Assembly: GCA_963703325.1 (NCBI GenBank) | Contig: OY969805.1 | Span: 806,001-870,000 of the forward strand | Length of the DNA stretch: 64,000 bases | Origin: Aquilonibacter sp963703325 | GTDB lineage: Bacteria; Vulcanimicrobiota; Vulcanimicrobiia; Vulcanimicrobiales; Vulcanimicrobiaceae | Direction of reading: 5' to 3' | In this document: one piece after another, positions 26,883-36,170 of the stretch | How positions within the stretch are numbered: the stretch's first letter is position 1 | How the letters are laid out: each line of letters opens with the position of its first letter | Position numbers and translations under genes: made by a program | Notes under the pieces: generated by a model | What the model was told of the DNA's origin: nothing | The model's database searches: none | Seen by the model: only the letters and a program-made list of their open reading frames with translations

Positions 26883-29063
26883 ATGATCCTGGGCTACACC
26901 TCGGCTCGCCTGTTTCGCGTACTCGCGCTATGCGCCCTCGTCAGTGCAGCGCTCCTGTGCTCGTGGGCCCGCGAACACACTGTCGCGCCCGTGCTCGAGA
27001 CACGCACGATGCGGTGGTCCGGCACGATACTCGACGCCCGCGGCGACGACCCTGGGCTCACGACCTATACGTTCGCGATCGAGCGCGGCCCACAGGTGCT
27101 GCTTTCGCTGCGCCAGCATCTTGCAGCCGGAACGCGCGCGGTTGTGCGCGGACGTCTCGAACCGCTCGACGATGCACGCAACCCCGGTGAGATAAGCGAG
27201 CGCGCGATTGAAAGCGAGCGCGGCATTCACGCACGTCTCGAGAGCGCTACGCTGATCGCCGCGCTCGGTGAGGACCGTTCGTGGCGCGCGCGGCTTGCAC
27301 GTGTCCGAGAGAACGCGCACGCGGCGCTGCGTCTATATCTGGCTGAGCCCGCAGCGTCAATTGTCGCCGGCGAACTGTGGGGTGAGCGCGGCGCGCTGCC
27401 GCCGGATTTACGTGCTGAATTTCAAGAGACGGGCACGGTTCACGTGCTCGTCACCGCCGGACTGCACGTCGGGCTCGTCGCCCTGTTTGTCGCCTGGTGC
27501 GCAGCGCAACTGCGCGTACCCCGCAGCGTAGCGTGTTGCGCCGGCATCACCGCGGTCTGGGCATTTGCCATCTTCAGCGGGCTCGAATTGCCGGCGCTAC
27601 GCGCCGCCACCATGGCAACCTGCGCGCTCACCGCGCGCGCATGCGGGCGCGCGGCATTTTCGTGGAACACGCTGATCGTCGCGGCCGCGGTCGTAATTGC
27701 AGTGATTCCCGGCAGCATCGCCGCGCCGTCGTTCTGGCTTTCGTTCTGTTGCGTTGGTGCGATCTTCGCGACCGGTAATGCGATCAGCGACGTGCTTGCC
27801 GTGTATACGTGGATCCCTCACCGCGTGCGCGAGGCGCTCGTGCTCACGCTCGCGACCCAACTTGGGACCTGGCCGATCACCGCGGCGATGTTCTTACAGT
27901 GGTCGAGCTACGCACTGCCGGCGAATCTGGCAATCGTCCCGTGTGTGCCGCTCACGATGGTACTCGGCGCGGCGCAGCTCGCACTGACCTGGTGCGCGCC
28001 GCTCGCGCATGCCTGCGCCAACTTCAATAGCTGGATTCTCGCCTGGTCGATCGGTGTCGTGCGAACGCTTGGAACGTTGCCCGGCGCGACGCTGGTGATG
28101 ACGCCCGCGCCGCTGTGGTGTATCGCTGCGTACGAAGGGACGCTGCTCGCCTCCGTGCCGATCGTGCGCCGAGGTGGCGCGACCTTTGCCGTCACACTGG
28201 TCGTCGCGGCAACGTCGCTCGTGCTTCGGCCGCCGCATTTCTCGGCGCCGCAGCTACGCATTACCGTCCTGGACGTCGGTCAAGCCGACGCCATCGTGAT
28301 CGAAACGCCGGCGCACCATGCGATACTCGTCGACGCCGGTGGCCGGCTCGAACGTGGCCCGCAAGGCGACGACTCGGTTGCGGAGCGGGTCGGCGAACGC
28401 ATCGTCGTTCCGTTTCTCATTCGCGAAGGTATCCATCATCTCGACGCCGTGATCTTATCGCATCCGCACGGCGACCACGTCGGTGGATGCCGGCCAGTTT
28501 TGGATAAGTTACGCGTCGCAGAGATCGCGGACAGCGGACAAACCTATGGCGGACACGCGTATCACGATTGTCTCGACACCGCTCAAGCCGACCATGTGCC
28601 GATCGTCTACCCGCGCGCCCGCGCCGTATGGCGAACGGCTGATGGCGTGGTCCTCACGTTCATCGGGCCATCGCTACCGTTCATTGATGGCAAGAACGCG
28701 ATCAACGACAATTCGATTGCGTTCATTCTGACATATAAACACTTCCGCATGCTCTTCACGGGCGACGCGGGCAGCGCAGCAGAACGGCGCTTCCTGGACG
28801 AGGCCGTCGATCTTCACGCCGACGTGCTCAAAGTCGGCCACCACGGTTCGGCGTATAGCTCGTCACCCGAATTTATCGCGGCCGTGCATCCGCGCTATGC
28901 GATCATCTCGGTTGGCCGCCACAACCTGTTCGGCCACCCCGCGCCATCGACGATTGAAACGCTCAGACGCTTCGGCGCTAGCATCTATCGGACCGACGAA
29001 AACGCCGCCGTTACGGTTAGCAGCAACGGGGAGTCCGAATGGCTGAACGCGATACTGCCATGA
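26883..29063 (+). CDS. comEC: ComEC/Rec2 DNA-uptake channel protein
   Basis: The 726 residues comprise an N-terminal TM and OB-like region (about 40-130), a multi-helix competence domain (about 140-440, including VTAGLHVGLVALF), and a C-terminal metallo-beta-lactamase domain (about 455-715) with ILSHPHGDHVGG near residue 525 and KVGHHGSAYSSS. ComEC passes single-stranded DNA through the inner membrane; the MBL domain is thought to degrade the other strand. The metal-binding residues look intact. A 44-base stretch of its 3' end recurs at 31062. Confidence 0.95.
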   Translation: MILGYTSARLFRVLALCALVSAALLCSWAREHTVAPVLETRTMRWSGTILDARGDDPGLTTYTFAIERGPQVLLSLRQHLAAGTRAVVRGRLEPLDDARNPGEISERAIESERGIHARLESATLIAALGEDRSWRARLARVRENAHAALRLYLAEPAASIVAGELWGERGALPPDLRAEFQETGTVHVLVTAGLHVGLVALFVAWCAAQLRVPRSVACCAGITAVWAFAIFSGLELPALRAATMATCALTARACGRAAFSWNTLIVAAAVVIAVIPGSIAAPSFWLSFCCVGAIFATGNAISDVLAVYTWIPHRVREALVLTLATQLGTWPITAAMFLQWSSYALPANLAIVPCVPLTMVLGAAQLALTWCAPLAHACANFNSWILAWSIGVVRTLGTLPGATLVMTPAPLWCIAAYEGTLLASVPIVRRGGATFAVTLVVAATSLVLRPPHFSAPQLRITVLDVGQADAIVIETPAHHAILVDAGGRLERGPQGDDSVAERVGERIVVPFLIREGIHHLDAVILSHPHGDHVGGCRPVLDKLRVAEIADSGQTYGGHAYHDCLDTAQADHVPIVYPRARAVWRTADGVVLTFIGPSLPFIDGKNAINDNSIAFILTYKHFRMLFTGDAGSAAERRFLDEAVDLHADVLKVGHHGSAYSSSPEFIAAVHPRYAIISVGRHNLFGHPAPSTIETLRRFGASIYRTDENAAVTVSSNGESEWLNAILP

Positions 29064-29179
29064 CGCGCCGCCGTGCAAGAGCGTCCCCCAGCCCTTAAAC
29101 GGCGAGTACGCGGGACGTTTTGTACTTGCGTCAAAATGGCCGTGACGGGCATGAGCGCACCCGCTTGAAAGAGGACCTT

Positions 29180-29519
29180 ATGAAAAAAGCACTTTTTTTG
29201 TGTTGCTAAGCTTGGTTCTTTCGCTGGCCTCGAGTCAGCCGGCCTTCGCGAACGGAAGATTTTGGGTCAATAACCAAACGAGCTATTCGGTGAAAGTCGA
29301 CATCGTCTATATTAGCTACCTTTACAGAGACGATCATCCGACCATTTCGCCCGGGGCACCTTCACGGTTAACACCGGCGCCTGCTGGATAAAACATCTCA
29401 CCGTCACGGGCGCACATGGAAACCAGTGCGGCCCCGGGGTGAGCGCCCTTTCATCCTCGCACTTTGATATCGTCGAAAAGCAATATCCGCCACACTGTGA
29501 AGTTCACGGACGAAACTAA
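29180..29519 (+). pseudogene. Frameshifted gene for a small exported protein
   Basis: ATG 29180, with AGAGG six bases upstream, reads MKKALFL and then stops. Moving to another frame after the T7 run (29193-29199) continues VLLSLVLSLASSQPAFANG, completing a signal peptide, and runs to SPGAP. A second change at the G4 run (29353-29356) gives GTFTVNTGACWIKHLTV and on to TAA 29517. Each shift would be repaired by one extra base in a homopolymer. A third candidate frame near 29491 reads TVKFTDETNGMRVTI. It is either a decayed gene or homopolymer sequencing error. The family is unknown. Confidence 0.7.
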
Positions 29520-29557
29520 TGGTATGCGCGTCACGATTGCGCCGAGGCCGGCGAGAA

Positions 29558-30280
29558 CTACTTAGGGGCGGGCGAACCGTCGGACCAGTGGGACACCGGA
29601 ATAGCAATCGTCATCGGCTGGTACGGGCGAAAACCGGCCGATGGAGGAGGCGCGAAGATCGGCGACCCCTTGAAGCCCGCGCCCCACGTGGCCAGTTGGT
29701 CGTACGCAATGAACGGCATGACATGCGGACGCCACGGTCCGTCGGCGCCGAGCAAGTAACCGTTTTTCGATAGCATGAACGCAAACGAGCCGGGGGCGGG
29801 ATCGGTGAATTGGTGGTCGGCATACGCGGCTTTGGCCTTCGCGGCCATCGCTTCACGAGTATCGCCGGCAATCGCCCACTTCGTCAGTGCAAGGTACTGC
29901 GGGAGTACACTTCGCACGGCCGGCGGATTGAGGCATGCCGGCCCAAGACCGTGCCAGTTCCAGAACTCGGGATCATCGAAACCCGCCGTCCACGAGCGTC
30001 CGACCACGCAGACCCAGCCGTTCGTGCCCTTGACCCCGACCACGTAGCCTCGCTTCGTGAGAACGAGCACTTCGGCATGAGCGGAGATCGATGACGGCCC
30101 TGCCGAGCGAGCCAAGGCAATTTCGGCGGCAGCGCTGGGGATCAGGTACTTCGCGATCGGGGCCATCGCCGGGTAGGGGTTTGGCGAGGAGACTTGTCCG
30201 AACGCTACGGTGGAAAACGCGAGCGACAGCGCAGTGGCCACGCATGCAAAGAGTGCCTGAGGCAACCGCAAGAGCGTCAT
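29558..30280 (-). CDS. Hypothetical exported protein
   Basis: The 240-residue product has a signal peptide (LSLAFSTVAFG). The mature part contains GYVVGVKGTNGWVCVVGRSW and FMLSKNGYLLGADG, two similar beta-hairpin-like stretches, and two Cys. I do not recognise a family, although the layout recalls bacterial exported proteins annotated only as hypothetical. It ends just after the frameshifted gene on the other strand. Confidence 0.7.
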   Translation of the reverse strand: MTLLRLPQALFACVATALSLAFSTVAFGQVSSPNPYPAMAPIAKYLIPSAAAEIALARSAGPSSISAHAEVLVLTKRGYVVGVKGTNGWVCVVGRSWTAGFDDPEFWNWHGLGPACLNPPAVRSVLPQYLALTKWAIAGDTREAMAAKAKAAYADHQFTDPAPGSFAFMLSKNGYLLGADGPWRPHVMPFIAYDQLATWGAGFKGSPIFAPPPSAGFRPYQPMTIAIPVSHWSDGSPAPK

Positions 30281-30356
30281 AGATCGGTACCTCCATTTCG
30301 GGTACTTGCCTTTAACAACGGAGCCGGGGACCTTGTGACAGCGCCCCTGTTCGCTA

Positions 30357-31013
30357 TCAGCGTTGGTTCAGTCGCAGGGCGCGAACAAAGCGCTCGATTT
30401 CATCGCCCACCGCAGGCGAGATATTGACGAATACTATGCTGTGGTGGAATTCGCGAAATTGTTGCGTCGCGTGGACGACTTTTCCGCGCACTTGTAAGGG
30501 ACGCCCCGCTCCGCCGTTCGGTAACTCGAACTGCATGTTCAACAGGCTTCCCTCGGGAATGCGCTTCTCGAATGCGAGGCCCATGCCGCCGCGACTCAAA
30601 TCGAGCGCGAGCGCGTTCATTCGATCCTTCGTTCCGGTCACTGTAAGCGTTACGCTGAATTCGGTCTCGACGCGAATCGCGCTATCGGCGGCCGCGCTCT
30701 TCGAACGTTCCTCTTCCAGAAAATCGTCGAGCGCACGAACATCGTCAGGTGCGAGCTTCGCAAATTCTACGCCGTATTCGAGCGAATCCGTCGAGCTGCT
30801 GGAGTTGTGGCGGATCCGTCCGGTAATAGGGATTTTCCTTGGACCGACCGGTAGGCTGAATCGGACGTCCGACCCCGTCAAGAAGATGCTTCCAGCCGTC
30901 AGACGGCAGCCGCCGATCGAGAGATCGATGACGGTGACGCGCACGGGCTTCGGAAAACCGTCGACGGTCGCCTCAACCGCTATTGCGAGTCGAAGCCGGA
31001 ACGAAGGGCTCAC
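30357..31013 (-). CDS. Double PilZ-like domain protein
   Basis: In this 218-residue product two tandem PilZ-type beta-barrels are visible. The first contains VIDLSIGGCRL and EYGVEFAKL; the second contains ALDLSRGGMGLAF and the closing SIVFVNISPAVGDEIERFV. Both keep the (D/N)xSxxG motif that contacts cyclic di-GMP, but the upstream RxxxR is not clear in either (FRLRLA in the first), so binding may be weak or lost. A role in motility or envelope control is an inference. Confidence 0.75.
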   Translation of the reverse strand: MSPSFRLRLAIAVEATVDGFPKPVRVTVIDLSIGGCRLTAGSIFLTGSDVRFSLPVGPRKIPITGRIRHNSSSSTDSLEYGVEFAKLAPDDVRALDDFLEEERSKSAAADSAIRVETEFSVTLTVTGTKDRMNALALDLSRGGMGLAFEKRIPEGSLLNMQFELPNGGAGRPLQVRGKVVHATQQFREFHHSIVFVNISPAVGDEIERFVRALRLNQR

Positions 31014-31061
31014 AATCCGACAATATTGTACTTACAGCATCAGAAGCATGCTGGCTAACCC

Positions 31062-31105
31062 GGTCGGCCGCCACAACATGCTCGGTTGCCCCGCGCCATC
31101 GACGA
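31062..31105 (+). repeat. Fragment similar to the 3' part of comEC
   Basis: These 44 bases match 28910-28953 inside comEC at 38 of 44 positions, and in the same frame read VGRHNMLGCPAPST against VGRHNLFGHPAPST. It lies in the spacer between the PilZ and decarboxylase genes, within a 57-codon ORF (ATG 31048 to 31221) that I cannot otherwise support. It is probably a vestige of a duplicated comEC end. Confidence 0.6.
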
Positions 31106-31235
31106 GCTTCGCGCACATGTCGCTGGTCGCAAACGGACACGTCATTGAAGCTCGCAACGGGGCCCTTGTGCCATCGTACGCCGTGTGGCTCGCGCCTAAG
31201 TCCGCTTGCCCAACGAAGTAGGACGCTCGCGGTCG

Positions 31236-31637
31236 CTACGAGTGCGACGATTCGTTTCTTTTCCTGTACTCGGCAACGGCGTGATCGGCGGCGCGGAATG
31301 CTTCGGACGCGATCGGAATTCCCGCATAGACGCCCGCTTGTAAAATGATTTCGACGATCTCGTCTTCGGTTACACCATTGTTCAATGCGCCATAAATATG
31401 CACCTCGAACTCCGGCCAGCGCGCGAGCGATGCGAGAATCGCAAGATTGATCATGCTGCGCTCGCGTAATTCAAGTCCCGGCCGAATCCATACGTTCGCC
31501 CAACAGTGCTCCTCCGCAAACGCCCGGAACGCCGCTTGAAACTTGGTCGGTGCCGAACCGGGAGCATCGACATAGGCGGAGCCGAGCACCAGGCGGCGCA
31601 GTGCCTTGCCTTTTGCGAGCCGTTCTCGTTCGTCCAT
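31236..31637 (-). CDS. Carboxymuconolactone decarboxylase family protein
   Basis: The 133-residue product matches the 4-carboxymuconolactone decarboxylase subfamily (PcaC-like): FAEEHCWANVWIRPGLELRERSMINLAILASL and HIYGALNNGVTEDEIVEIILQAGVYAGIP. The single Cys with nearby His resembles PcaC rather than the CxxC AhpD peroxidases. It is last in the ABC-importer operon (two-base gap after livF), suggesting that the transported substrate may be an aromatic acid or its breakdown product. Confidence 0.88.
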   Translation of the reverse strand: MDERERLAKGKALRRLVLGSAYVDAPGSAPTKFQAAFRAFAEEHCWANVWIRPGLELRERSMINLAILASLARWPEFEVHIYGALNNGVTEDEIVEIILQAGVYAGIPIASEAFRAADHAVAEYRKRNESSHS

Positions 31638-31639
31638 CA

Positions 31640-32344
31640 CTATAACCCGAAGTACGCTGCGTGGACGGCGTCGCTCGCCTCGAGCTGCTCCGGCGTGCCG
31701 GAGAGCCTCACGCGTCCGCCGTCGATCAAGTAGCCGCGATCGGCAAGCGACAAGAACGCGACGTTCTGCTCTGCGAGCAGCAGCGCCGTACCGCCAACGA
31801 TCGCCGTTTGGAGAACCTCCACCACTTGCTTCACAAACACCGGCGCAAGCCCGGAGGACGGCTCGTCCATCAGCAAAAGCTTCGGCTCCGAGACGAGCGC
31901 CTTCGCGATGCCGAGCATCTTGCGTTGACCGCCCGAGAGCGAGGCCGCAAGATCGTGCCGCTTCTTGGCAAGATCGGGAAAGAGTTCGTAGAGGCGCGTA
32001 CTGCGGCGGCGAACCTCCCCACTGCTCAGCGAATAGCCGCCCAGACGAATGTTCTCCTCGATCGAAAGCGTCGGAAAGACGCCGAGTTCCGACATGAAGG
32101 CCATTCCGCGGCGAATGCGCTGATCCGGCGTTAGCATTTCGATCGCCTCTCCTTCGAAGCGGATCGACCCGCCACGGCACGGCAACAATCCGATGATCGT
32201 CCGCAGCAACGTGGTCTTCCCCGCACTGTTTGCGCCCAGCAGAATCACCGTTTCTCCAGGTCCGACCTGCAGATCGACGCCCCAAAGGATCTGCATTTCC
32301 CCATATCCCGATTCGAGGCCCCGCACGTCGAGCAATGCCATCAT
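31640..32344 (-). CDS. livF: Branched-chain amino-acid-type ABC transporter ATPase (LivF-like)
   Basis: This is a 234-residue ABC ATPase. Walker A is GANSAGKTTLL, signature SLSGGQRKML, Walker B LLLMDEPSSGLAP, and the switch His region follows LLLAEQNV. The LivF-type hallmark is GMAFMSELGVFPTLSIEENI. GGAGG lies six bases before ATG 32344. It pairs with the LivG-like ATPase upstream. Confidence 0.93.
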   Translation of the reverse strand: MMALLDVRGLESGYGEMQILWGVDLQVGPGETVILLGANSAGKTTLLRTIIGLLPCRGGSIRFEGEAIEMLTPDQRIRRGMAFMSELGVFPTLSIEENIRLGGYSLSSGEVRRRSTRLYELFPDLAKKRHDLAASLSGGQRKMLGIAKALVSEPKLLLMDEPSSGLAPVFVKQVVEVLQTAIVGGTALLLAEQNVAFLSLADRGYLIDGGRVRLSGTPEQLEASDAVHAAYFGL

Positions 32345-32346
32345 CC

Positions 32347-33069
32347 TTATCCTCCGATAAACGCCGCGATAACATCGGGATTGCGCGATGCGTCGGTCAA
32401 CGTTCCTTCGAACAGCACGCATCCCGCGTTAAGGACGAGGACGCGATTGGTGATGCGATTAAGAAAGTCGAGCAGGTGCTCGACGACGATCAGCGCGATG
32501 CCGCGTTTGGCGAGCCGCAGCAATAAATCCGCCACGACGGCCAGTTCCTGCGGATTGAGGCCCGCGCCGATCTCGTCGATCAACAGCAATTTCGGATTGG
32601 TCGCGAGCGCGCGCCCTAGGTCCAAGCGTTTCTGCTGGTTCACCGTCAGATCCGACGCCGGAGACTGGGCCTGGTCTTGGAGCGCGATGTCGGCCAGCAC
32701 GGCGTAAACGGCTGCATCTTCATCGGCTCGCGCAACGTGAGCGCCAAAATGCATAGCTACTTGCACGTTTTGATATACCGTCATCGCACGAAACGGCTTG
32801 GGGACCTGAAAGGTGCGATTGATGCCGAGCGGCACGCGCCGGAACGACGGCACGCGATCGATGGAGCGTCCGTCGAACGCGATGTGGCCCGCATCGAGCT
32901 GGTAGATGCCGGAAATCAGATTGATCGCCGTCGTTTTGCCCGAGCCGTTCGGTCCAACGAGACCCAAGATCTCGCCCGGACGTATCGAAAAGCTCACGTC
33001 GTCGAGGACGGCAAGACCGTTGAACTGCTTGCCAACGCCCTCAAGCATCAGCAACGCATCAGAAGACAC
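32347..33069 (-). CDS. livG: Branched-chain amino-acid-type ABC transporter ATPase (LivG-like)
   Basis: This is a 240-residue ABC ATPase. Walker A is GPNGSGKTTAINLISG, and GINRTFQVPKPFRAMTVYQNV is the LivG-type Q-loop segment. The ABC signature is unusual: LTVNQQ instead of LSxGQ. Walker B reads LLLIDEIGAGLNPQE, with DEI instead of DEP. These changes resemble variants in other LivG proteins but are worth noting. The start overlaps the permease gene by 11 bases. Confidence 0.92.
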   Translation of the reverse strand: MSSDALLMLEGVGKQFNGLAVLDDVSFSIRPGEILGLVGPNGSGKTTAINLISGIYQLDAGHIAFDGRSIDRVPSFRRVPLGINRTFQVPKPFRAMTVYQNVQVAMHFGAHVARADEDAAVYAVLADIALQDQAQSPASDLTVNQQKRLDLGRALATNPKLLLIDEIGAGLNPQELAVVADLLLRLAKRGIALIVVEHLLDFLNRITNRVLVLNAGCVLFEGTLTDASRNPDVIAAFIGG

Positions 33070-33985
33070 GGATACCTCGCCGCGTCAGCAGAGACATCAC
33101 GCCATTAGGCAGGAAGAGCACCAGTAACACGATCAGTGCGCCGTAGATGAACTCGAAGTACTGCGGCGTCGAGATGCCGACGGCGTTGTAGAGCGCGTCG
33201 AGCACGATCGCACCGACGACCGGACCGATCACCGTTCCCACGCCGCCGAAAAGCGCGAAGACAATAGCAAACACGGAAATCTGCAGCGTAAAGACCGCGT
33301 CGGGATAAAACACCGAGAGGCTCCACGCATAGACTCCGCCGGCGAGCCCGGCGATCGCGGCCGAGAGCAGCCAGACGATCAGCCGTCCACGCACGACGTT
33401 GATCCCCGCCATCGCCGCGCTGGTTGCATCTTCCTTAACCGCCCGCATCCCGAGGCCAAATCGCGAGAAACGCAGGTACGCCGCTAGCGCCGTCGCCACC
33501 AGCACGACCGCGAGCATCGAGAGGTAGGCAGCCGGAAGATTGTAGACTTTGTCGATCTTGAGCCCGTAGGGCCCTCCGGTGATACCCGAGAGATCCTGAT
33601 TGGAGACGATGTTGAACAGAATCTGCGAAGCAGCGAGATTTGCAATCGAAAAATAGGCCCCATTCAGCCGCAACAAGGGCCCGAGAATCAACCCGACGAG
33701 CACGGCCGCCGCCCCGCCAAGCACGACGCATGCCAGAACCGGAATCCCCGTGTGGAGCACGAGCATCGACGTAGCATATGCTCCCGCGCCGAAGAATCCG
33801 ACGTAACCGAACGGCAGATATCCCGTGAACCCATAGAGCAGGTTCAACCCTTGCGCGAGCGCCACGAAGGTGAGCATCGAGAGCAGCAGGCTGCGATTGC
33901 CGTAGAAGTGTGGTGCGATCAAAAAGACGGCGGCAATCGCGGCCAGCGTGATCGCCGTCGCGAGCACCGGGCGTTTGACCGTCAT
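33059..33985 (-). CDS. livM: Branched-chain amino-acid-type ABC permease (LivM-like)
   Basis: The 308-residue product has about nine or ten hydrophobic segments. The start ATG 33985 (MTVKRPVLA) overlaps the livH stop (ATGA). Family signs are GLNLLYGFTGYLPFGYVGFFGAGAY and the cytoplasmic coupling loop GMRAVKEDATSAAMAGIN. It forms the membrane channel with the LivH-like permease. Confidence 0.93.
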   Translation of the reverse strand: MTVKRPVLATAITLAAIAAVFLIAPHFYGNRSLLLSMLTFVALAQGLNLLYGFTGYLPFGYVGFFGAGAYATSMLVLHTGIPVLACVVLGGAAAVLVGLILGPLLRLNGAYFSIANLAASQILFNIVSNQDLSGITGGPYGLKIDKVYNLPAAYLSMLAVVLVATALAAYLRFSRFGLGMRAVKEDATSAAMAGINVVRGRLIVWLLSAAIAGLAGGVYAWSLSVFYPDAVFTLQISVFAIVFALFGGVGTVIGPVVGAIVLDALYNAVGISTPQYFEFIYGALIVLLVLFLPNGVMSLLTRRGIRVF

Positions 33986-34860
33986 GCCGTTCTCACCGCG
34001 CGCCCCAGCAGGCCCGCCGGCTTGATCAGCACGATGATGATTAGCAGTGCGTACGGCACCAGATTCGACCACGACGGAAAGTACGTTTGCATGAAGAGCG
34101 TCCCGATCCCAAATACGAGACCACCGACGACCGTGCCGAGCGGATTGCCCAGCGATCCGATGATGATCACGGCGAACGACGTCGTCGTCAATTCGTTTCC
34201 GATGTCGGGCGAAATCGAACCGAGCAAATACGGCACGAACACGCCGGCAATGCCGGCCAACGCAAGGCCCATGATAAATGCGATCGCCGAGACACGCTGT
34301 ACGTCGACTCCGGTTGCGAGCGCCTCGTCACGATTGGCCATGATTGCGCGGGTCGCAAAACCGAGCCGTGTACGAGTGAAATACAGATAGAGCCCGAGCG
34401 CAGCCAGCACGCTCACGCCGGCGGCGACCCACCAGCTATCGGGAAAGGCTTGCCCGAGAACGCTGATGTTGCCGGCACCGAGCGCGTCTTGCGGCAGCGA
34501 GCGCTGATCTGCGCCGAACAGGGTGGTGAGCACTGCATCGATCATCAGCGCGACTCCGAAGAACAAAATAAACGACAGCATCTCCGGATCGCTGCTCTTC
34601 TGCAATCGCGGAACCACCGTATAAAGCGGGATGCCGACGACGATCGCACCCAAGGCGGCGAGCGCGACGCCGTAAATTGGATTGAGATGCAAATTGTTGC
34701 TGAGAAGATACGCGCCGTATCCGCCGAGCAATACGAATTGGCCGTGCGCGAGATTGATTATGCGCATGACGCCGAAGATCAGATTGAGCCCGAGCGCAAC
34801 CAGTGCGAAAAACACCCCGTATAGGATGCCGCCGACGAGAGCGTATTCGAGAAGACTCAT
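33982..34860 (-). CDS. livH: Branched-chain amino-acid-type ABC permease (LivH-like)
   Basis: The 292-residue polytopic permease has the family pattern GLNLIFGVMRIINLAHGQFVLLGGY near the N-terminus and the EAA-like loop TRAIMANRDEALATGVDV. It is preceded by a strong hairpin separating it from the binding-protein gene, and overlaps livM by four bases. Confidence 0.93.
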   Translation of the reverse strand: MSLLEYALVGGILYGVFFALVALGLNLIFGVMRIINLAHGQFVLLGGYGAYLLSNNLHLNPIYGVALAALGAIVVGIPLYTVVPRLQKSSDPEMLSFILFFGVALMIDAVLTTLFGADQRSLPQDALGAGNISVLGQAFPDSWWVAAGVSVLAALGLYLYFTRTRLGFATRAIMANRDEALATGVDVQRVSAIAFIMGLALAGIAGVFVPYLLGSISPDIGNELTTTSFAVIIIGSLGNPLGTVVGGLVFGIGTLFMQTYFPSWSNLVPYALLIIIVLIKPAGLLGRAVRTA

Positions 34861-34869
34861 AAGATGACG

Positions 34870-34897
34870 ATTCCCGCCGGCTCACGCCGGCGGGAAT
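34870..34897. other. Strong hairpin between binding-protein and permease genes
   Basis: A perfect 12-bp inverted repeat (34870-34881 with 34886-34897, loop TCAC) lies in the 53-bp gap. It has no T tract. Such hairpins often protect the upstream message end, allowing much more binding protein than permease. Confidence 0.75.
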
Positions 34898-34913
34898 GTT
34901 CGCGGCGCAGAGC

Positions 34914-36170
34914 CTAGTGCTCCGGCGCCGGGTAAACGGCGCTCCCGGTCGCCTTGTCCTGCGGGTACACGACGATGAACTTGTTCCCGTCACCTTCAGG
35001 CATCAGCTGAGCAACCGGTAGCAGTTCTCCGAGCTGCGCTCCGTTCTCGTTGATCTTGAACTCGCCGAGGAGCGTCGTGGTCTTACCCGACATGTCCATG
35101 AGCGCCTGATGAAACGCAAGTTGCGCGAATTCCGGTGCGCGCCCGAGCATTTCCTGGATAATCAAGCCGTTGTTGTAACCGGCGCAATCCAGGAAGTTCG
35201 GCGCCTGGTGCGACGCGTCCGTGAAGGCTTTCACAAACTCGTCGGTGGTCGGACCGAGCGTGACGCTCTTGAAGCTAACAAGCGGTGGCGTCGGATAGGT
35301 GTAGGTGTATGCGAGCGCTTTCGCGCCGACGTTCTTCGTGATCAAGCTGATCAGCTGCCCCGGAAAGATCGTGAACGTCATTTTGAAATGCAAGCCGCTC
35401 GACGCCAGATCGCGCAAAAACGCGATGTCGTTCGGCGCATACCCGAATTCGAGTACGGCATCCGGATTCGTCGCGGCGATCGTATGCAGAAGGATCGCAT
35501 AGTTCGACTCGGTCGTCGGCACGCCGTTGTAGTAGACCGGCTGCACGCCGCCCTCGGCCAGCACCGACTTCAACGTTTCGGCTTGCGATGCGTCGAAATC
35601 ATTGGAATCGTAGATAACGGCGATGCGAGCAATCTTCTTTTCGAGCAAGAACTTCCCGAGCGGAACCGGCCATACGGCTGATGACGGGATGCTGACGTCG
35701 ACCAGATAATCGGTCTTCTTCGTGAAGAAGTTTGCGCCCGAGCCGGTCGGATCGATCAACAGCATGTGATGCTCTGCCGCGAGCGGAATCGCGACGGAGG
35801 TCAGCACCGATCCGAAGTCCGCAACCAGCACGTCGACTTTGTCTTGGGTGATCAGCTGGTTGTAGAGGGTCGTTGCGGTCGACGTCGAGCTCTGATCGTC
35901 ATACGCCACGATCTTTACGGGAATCTTCTTATTGAACGCCTTTACGAAAATGCCGCCGGATTTATTGATCTCGGCAGCCCAATATTTGAGGCCATCGAAC
36001 TGGCCTTGGGATGCAACGGCGAAGGTGCCGGTGCTCGCGAAGAGGGTCCCGATCTTGATCTCCGACGGCGCCGAGGCGGCCGCCGAGGGACGTGGGAAGC
36101 CGATCGCTAGGAGACTTGCGACGAGCAGGGCGCATGCAAGAACGCGCCATGCCGGAAGACGAATGTTCAT
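34914..36170 (-). CDS. Branched-chain amino-acid-type ABC substrate-binding protein
   Basis: The 418-residue periplasmic type I binding protein has a signal peptide (to about residue 32, SAAAS). The core begins IKIGTLFASTGTFAVASQGQFDGLKYWAAEIN and includes VLVADFGSVLTSVAIPLAAEHHMLLIDPTGS. AAGGAG lies ten bases before ATG 36170. The ligand is not predictable; members of this family bind amino acids, amides, urea or aromatic acids, and the decarboxylase in the operon makes an aromatic compound plausible. Confidence 0.9.
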   Translation of the reverse strand: MNIRLPAWRVLACALLVASLLAIGFPRPSAAASAPSEIKIGTLFASTGTFAVASQGQFDGLKYWAAEINKSGGIFVKAFNKKIPVKIVAYDDQSSTSTATTLYNQLITQDKVDVLVADFGSVLTSVAIPLAAEHHMLLIDPTGSGANFFTKKTDYLVDVSIPSSAVWPVPLGKFLLEKKIARIAVIYDSNDFDASQAETLKSVLAEGGVQPVYYNGVPTTESNYAILLHTIAATNPDAVLEFGYAPNDIAFLRDLASSGLHFKMTFTIFPGQLISLITKNVGAKALAYTYTYPTPPLVSFKSVTLGPTTDEFVKAFTDASHQAPNFLDCAGYNNGLIIQEMLGRAPEFAQLAFHQALMDMSGKTTTLLGEFKINENGAQLGELLPVAQLMPEGDGNKFIVVYPQDKATGSAVYPAPEH

